From positions 1 to 10,257 of the forward strand of contig DKND01000069.1 in assembly GCA_002470605.1 (NCBI GenBank): 10,257 nt of DNA. Direction: 5' to 3'. Every line of letters begins with the position of its first letter. The stretch's first letter is position 1. The translations under genes were made by a program, and so were the position numbers. Under the pieces are notes generated by a model, which was not told where the DNA came from, ran no database searches, and saw only the letters and a program-made list of their open reading frames with translations. Positions 7,773-10,257 of the stretch are shown here, in pieces. Origin of the DNA: Opitutia bacterium UBA7397. GTDB taxonomy: Bacteria > Verrucomicrobiota > Verrucomicrobiia > Opitutales > UBA953.

Positions 7773-8489
7773 ATGAGCCGTTACCTCGCCTTTCTTGCCG
7801 TCGCCGTCCTGGCCCTGATAAGTTTCTTAGGATTCCAGGGCAAGACCTCCAAGGATACCCCCGTCTATGTCTTCGACGACATGGATTACCAATCTAAGTA
7901 CAAAGCCCAAGGAGAGAATGTGTTTTTTGCCGACGGCCGCGATGCGCGTCCGCCCGTCGCCGGGACCGTCGCCCGGGGCGACGCCCTGCATCCGGAAAAG
8001 GTCTTCGCCGCTGACTACCGTCGTGCCGAATCCTTAAACCCCTCTTTCGTGACTGGTAAGGATGCCAAGGGTAATTTCCTCGCGGAGTTTCCGGCCAAAT
8101 CTCTTACGGTACTTAAGGGCGGGGAACTTGAGTCCTTCGCGGTGGACGGAAAAACGCTGGCTGTTGGCCAGGCGAAGTTCCAAATCTATTGTGCGGTCTG
8201 CCACGGTCAGGCGGCTGATGGCAATGGCATCATGAAGGTGCGTTCCGGCATCGAAGGCGATGTCGCCATTATCACGATCGCGAATTTGCAGACCCCGATT
8301 TTCCGGGCTTACCCGCATGGCCAGATTTTCGACGTCATCACCAACGGCAAGAACACCATGCAGGGCTACGGCGATAAGCTTTCGCCCGCAGAGCGCTGGG
8401 CCGTCGTCGCCTATGTCCGCGCCTTGCAGCTTTCACAGGCTTGCCCTCCCGAACTCGTTCCAGCCTCTTTGAAGGCTAACCTTAAGTAA
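7773..8489 (+). CDS. actE: Alternative complex III subunit ActE, monohaem cytochrome c
   Basis: A 238-residue monohaem cytochrome c, the ActE subunit that receives electrons from the ActA haems and hands them to a soluble cytochrome or directly to an oxidase. The haem site is CAVCH (140-144) in IYCAVCHGQAADGNG. The probable distal ligand is Met196 in KNTMQGYGDKLSP (193-205), and AERWAVVAYVRALQLS (206-221) is the usual C-terminal helix. The N-terminal 22 residues form one hydrophobic segment (MSRYLAFLAVAVLALISFLG) without a lipobox Cys, so it is a signal anchor or cleaved signal and not a lipoprotein signal. Residues 30-125 are an ACIII-type extension beginning DTPVYVFDDMDYQSKYKAQ, with DGRDARPPVAGTVARGD (54-70) typical of ActE. 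The start is preceded by ATTCGTCCC, nearly the same leader as actC. actF follows after seven bases. Confidence 0.94.
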   Translation: MSRYLAFLAVAVLALISFLGFQGKTSKDTPVYVFDDMDYQSKYKAQGENVFFADGRDARPPVAGTVARGDALHPEKVFAADYRRAESLNPSFVTGKDAKGNFLAEFPAKSLTVLKGGELESFAVDGKTLAVGQAKFQIYCAVCHGQAADGNGIMKVRSGIEGDVAIITIANLQTPIFRAYPHGQIFDVITNGKNTMQGYGDKLSPAERWAVVAYVRALQLSQACPPELVPASLKANLK

Positions 8490-8496
8490 TTCGAAC

Positions 8497-9777
8497 ATGA
8501 GAGACTCTTCATCGCCCTCGGCCCATCCCATCACGGCTCACTGGAAGAAATTCCTAGTCATTGGACTCATCGGTCTCGGGGTGTCATGGTTCTTTGCTTT
8601 CCAAGGCATGTTGGAACACAACCACCGTCCGTTGCTTTCCGTTTTGGTCGGAGGCCTTTTCTGGGTTTCGGTGCTGATTGGTTTGCTGATGCTGACGATG
8701 ATTACCCGGGTCTTTGACGCCGGTTGGGCACCTGTCATCCGACGCTCGTGGGAACTGGTCTTACCCGCGTTGCCGTTGGTTCTATTGCTGAGTGTCGTCC
8801 CGATGGCGCTCCTCCCTAAATTCCGTCACCTGCTTTGGGATTGGACCGATGCCTCGCACCTTCTGCCTAACGGCCACGAAGTCGGGCATGACCCGATTCT
8901 CCAGGCTAAGAGCTGGTTCCTGAATGAGAACTTCTTCCTCGGTCGTATCCTCGGTTACGTGTTTATTTTGGGCGGTTTGGTCTGGGCTCTACGTAAATGG
9001 TCTTTCGCCCAGGACACCGATCGTACGGCGGGGCACACCCATCGTCTGCATGCGATTTCTGCCGTCGGCATTCCTCTCGGAGCGGTCACCCTCACGATGC
9101 TGGCCTTCGATTGTCTGATGGCGCTTTCCTACCACTGGTTTTCCACGATGTATGGCGTTTGGTTCTTCGCGCTTTCCATCCGCCTCGCTTTGGCGTTTAC
9201 GGTAATCATCACCTATCGACTTTCTCATGGCGGTTGGCTCGACGGTATCTTCAATCAGGCTCACCGACACGTCTTAGGCTGTCTGATGCTGGCCTTTACG
9301 GTCTTCTGGGCCTACATCAGCTTCTCCCAATATTTCCTAATCTATACGGCCAACATCCCGGAAGAGACGTATTGGTATAATATCCGTGAGTTCGATTCTA
9401 TTACTGGACTCAAAAACCAATGGTGGAGTGTCTCGATGTACCTCATCTTCGGGTTCTTCCTGCTACCTTTCCTTATTCTGCTTTTTTACCGGACCAAAAT
9501 CATTGCCGGTCGTCTCTTGTCGGTGGCAGGTCTGATTTTCTTCGGGGGTCTGGTTGACCTCTGGTTCAATGCCGTCCCACGTCAGATTGCGGATAAGTCC
9601 GGCCCAGAAGGTTTCATCGTGGCGCCTTTCCTTACGCCTCATCTTTTCCTCGATTTGGCCGCACTGCTTGGTTTCGGCGGCATCGTTATCGCCGTCTTCC
9701 TGCGCGGCGCCTCGCGGCACGAGACTATTCCTGTTCACGACCCCCGTATCCTCGAGTCCATCAATTATCATGAGTGA
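8497..9777 (+). CDS. actF: Alternative complex III subunit ActF, second NrfD-like membrane protein
   Basis: A 426-residue integral membrane subunit, homologous in fold to ActC and called the second quinone-binding-type subunit of Alternative Complex III. Ten hydrophobic segments lie at about 18-38, 48-70, 86-106, 145-165, 185-210, 217-240, 258-285, 311-331, 339-359 and 381-403. Characteristic stretches are FQGMLEHNHRP (35-45), MLAFDCLMALSYHWFSTMYG (201-220) and FWAYISFSQYFLIYTANIPE (270-289). These match ActF and not ActC, which supports the gene order A-F. A loop rich in His and Asp (111-132) faces one side of the membrane. Its role in proton movement is proposed for the family and is not shown here. 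The start follows TAATTCGAAC with no Shine-Dalgarno motif. Its last eight bases overlap the start of the next gene (ATGAGTGA), a sign of coupled translation. Confidence 0.93.
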   Translation: MRDSSSPSAHPITAHWKKFLVIGLIGLGVSWFFAFQGMLEHNHRPLLSVLVGGLFWVSVLIGLLMLTMITRVFDAGWAPVIRRSWELVLPALPLVLLLSVVPMALLPKFRHLLWDWTDASHLLPNGHEVGHDPILQAKSWFLNENFFLGRILGYVFILGGLVWALRKWSFAQDTDRTAGHTHRLHAISAVGIPLGAVTLTMLAFDCLMALSYHWFSTMYGVWFFALSIRLALAFTVIITYRLSHGGWLDGIFNQAHRHVLGCLMLAFTVFWAYISFSQYFLIYTANIPEETYWYNIREFDSITGLKNQWWSVSMYLIFGFFLLPFLILLFYRTKIIAGRLLSVAGLIFFGGLVDLWFNAVPRQIADKSGPEGFIVAPFLTPHLFLDLAALLGFGGIVIAVFLRGASRHETIPVHDPRILESINYHE

Positions 9778-10257
9778 CCATTCTCCTTCCGGAAGCCGCC
9801 CGCTGATTCCCGGGCAGATTAATTCTTGGCTCGGTGCCGTCATTTTAGCCGGCTTGGCTTTCTTGGTCATCGCTTACGTTTACGTATCCAACCGCCCGCA
9901 GGGTGGGGCGGACGCCGAACGTCGCGTCGCTCAAAAGGCTTTGCGAGCTGATGCCGAATCCAAGGCTCAAGCTCTTCTTACGACTCCAGCTCGTAACCCC
10001 GACGGCACCGTTCGTATTCCTGTCCAGGATGCGATGGCATTGATTGCGGCTGATAATAAAGTCCTTGGGAAAATAGCGCCACCCGTCGCTGCCGCAGTCG
10101 CAGGGGCCGCTCCGTCTGCAGCTTTCGTGAAGGCGGATGAAGAAGCGATGAAACGTGGCGCAGCCGTCTACGCCCGCACTTGTATCGCTTGCCACCAGCC
10201 CACTGGTAAGGGTCTCCCCCCTGTCTTTCCCTCGATTGCCGAGACGCCAATCGTCGT
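9770..10257 (+). CDS. Membrane-anchored cytochrome c, 3' end outside window
   Basis: The first 162 codons of a gene in the +2 frame, open to the window edge. It begins with a short soluble segment, then one transmembrane helix at about 19-40 (INSWLGAVILAGLAFLVIAYVY starts at 17). Next come a charged, probably helical stretch (48-70), a segment NPDGTVRIPVQDAMALIA (76-93), and an Ala/Pro-rich linker (101-120). Last is the start of a class I cytochrome c domain with CIACH at 138-142, followed by KGLPPVFPSIAETPIV. Position straight after actF, with the ATG inside the actF stop region, puts it in the act operon. It probably carries electrons from ActE to a terminal oxidase. The cytochrome domain resembles those encoded beside cytochrome oxidase genes, so oxidase subunits may follow; that is inferred. 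The distal Met ligand would lie outside the window. Confidence 0.85.
   Translation, partial: MSDHSPSGSRPLIPGQINSWLGAVILAGLAFLVIAYVYVSNRPQGGADAERRVAQKALRADAESKAQALLTTPARNPDGTVRIPVQDAMALIAADNKVLGKIAPPVAAAVAGAAPSAAFVKADEEAMKRGAAVYARTCIACHQPTGKGLPPVFPSIAETPIV

Overview
The window reads entirely on the + strand and comes from a bacterial chromosome. It holds two blocks separated by a 421-base non-coding gap. The left block (1-1226) is the end of a lower-glycolysis cluster: the 3' part of phosphoglycerate kinase (pgk) followed by triosephosphate isomerase (tpiA). The right block (1648 to the window end) is an almost gapless operon for Alternative Complex III (ACIII), actA-actB-actC-actD-actE-actF. 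It is followed by a membrane-anchored cytochrome c gene that overlaps actF and runs off the end.

ACIII is a quinol:cytochrome c (or quinol:oxidase) oxidoreductase that does the job of the bc1 complex without being related to it. All six expected subunits are present and look intact. ActA has five CxxCH haem sites. ActB fuses a molybdopterin-oxidoreductase-like half to an iron-sulphur half with one Cys replaced by Thr. ActC and ActF are ten-helix NrfD-type membrane proteins. ActD is a two-helix DUF3341 protein and ActE is a monohaem cytochrome c. The flow implied is quinol oxidised at ActC (and possibly ActF), electrons through ActB and the ActA haems to ActE, then to the following cytochrome and probably a terminal oxidase beyond the window.

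No taxonomic marker is present, so the source is inferred. GC-rich coding DNA, absence of Shine-Dalgarno motifs before all eight starts, and a full ACIII operon with an extended Tat/lipoprotein signal on ActB suggest a Verrucomicrobia-like (PVC group) bacterium, perhaps Opitutae. Bacteroidota also have ACIII and SD-less starts, so this is only a moderate inference.

The gap (1227-1647) carries a long, almost perfect hairpin after tpiA, then an AT-rich promoter-like stretch. Within that stretch a perfect 7-1-7 palindrome, TTAGAATTATTCTAA, sits exactly between a plausible -35 and -10. It resembles PerR/Fur-family operators. A second hairpin and a G5-T-G5 run follow in what would be a leader of about 280 bases before actA.

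I see no CRISPR array, transposon, tRNA, rRNA or clearly new multigene system. The core is a known respiratory complex. The most worthwhile leads are the putative metal/peroxide-responsive operator, the hairpin, the SD-less translation and the chimeric-looking downstream cytochrome.
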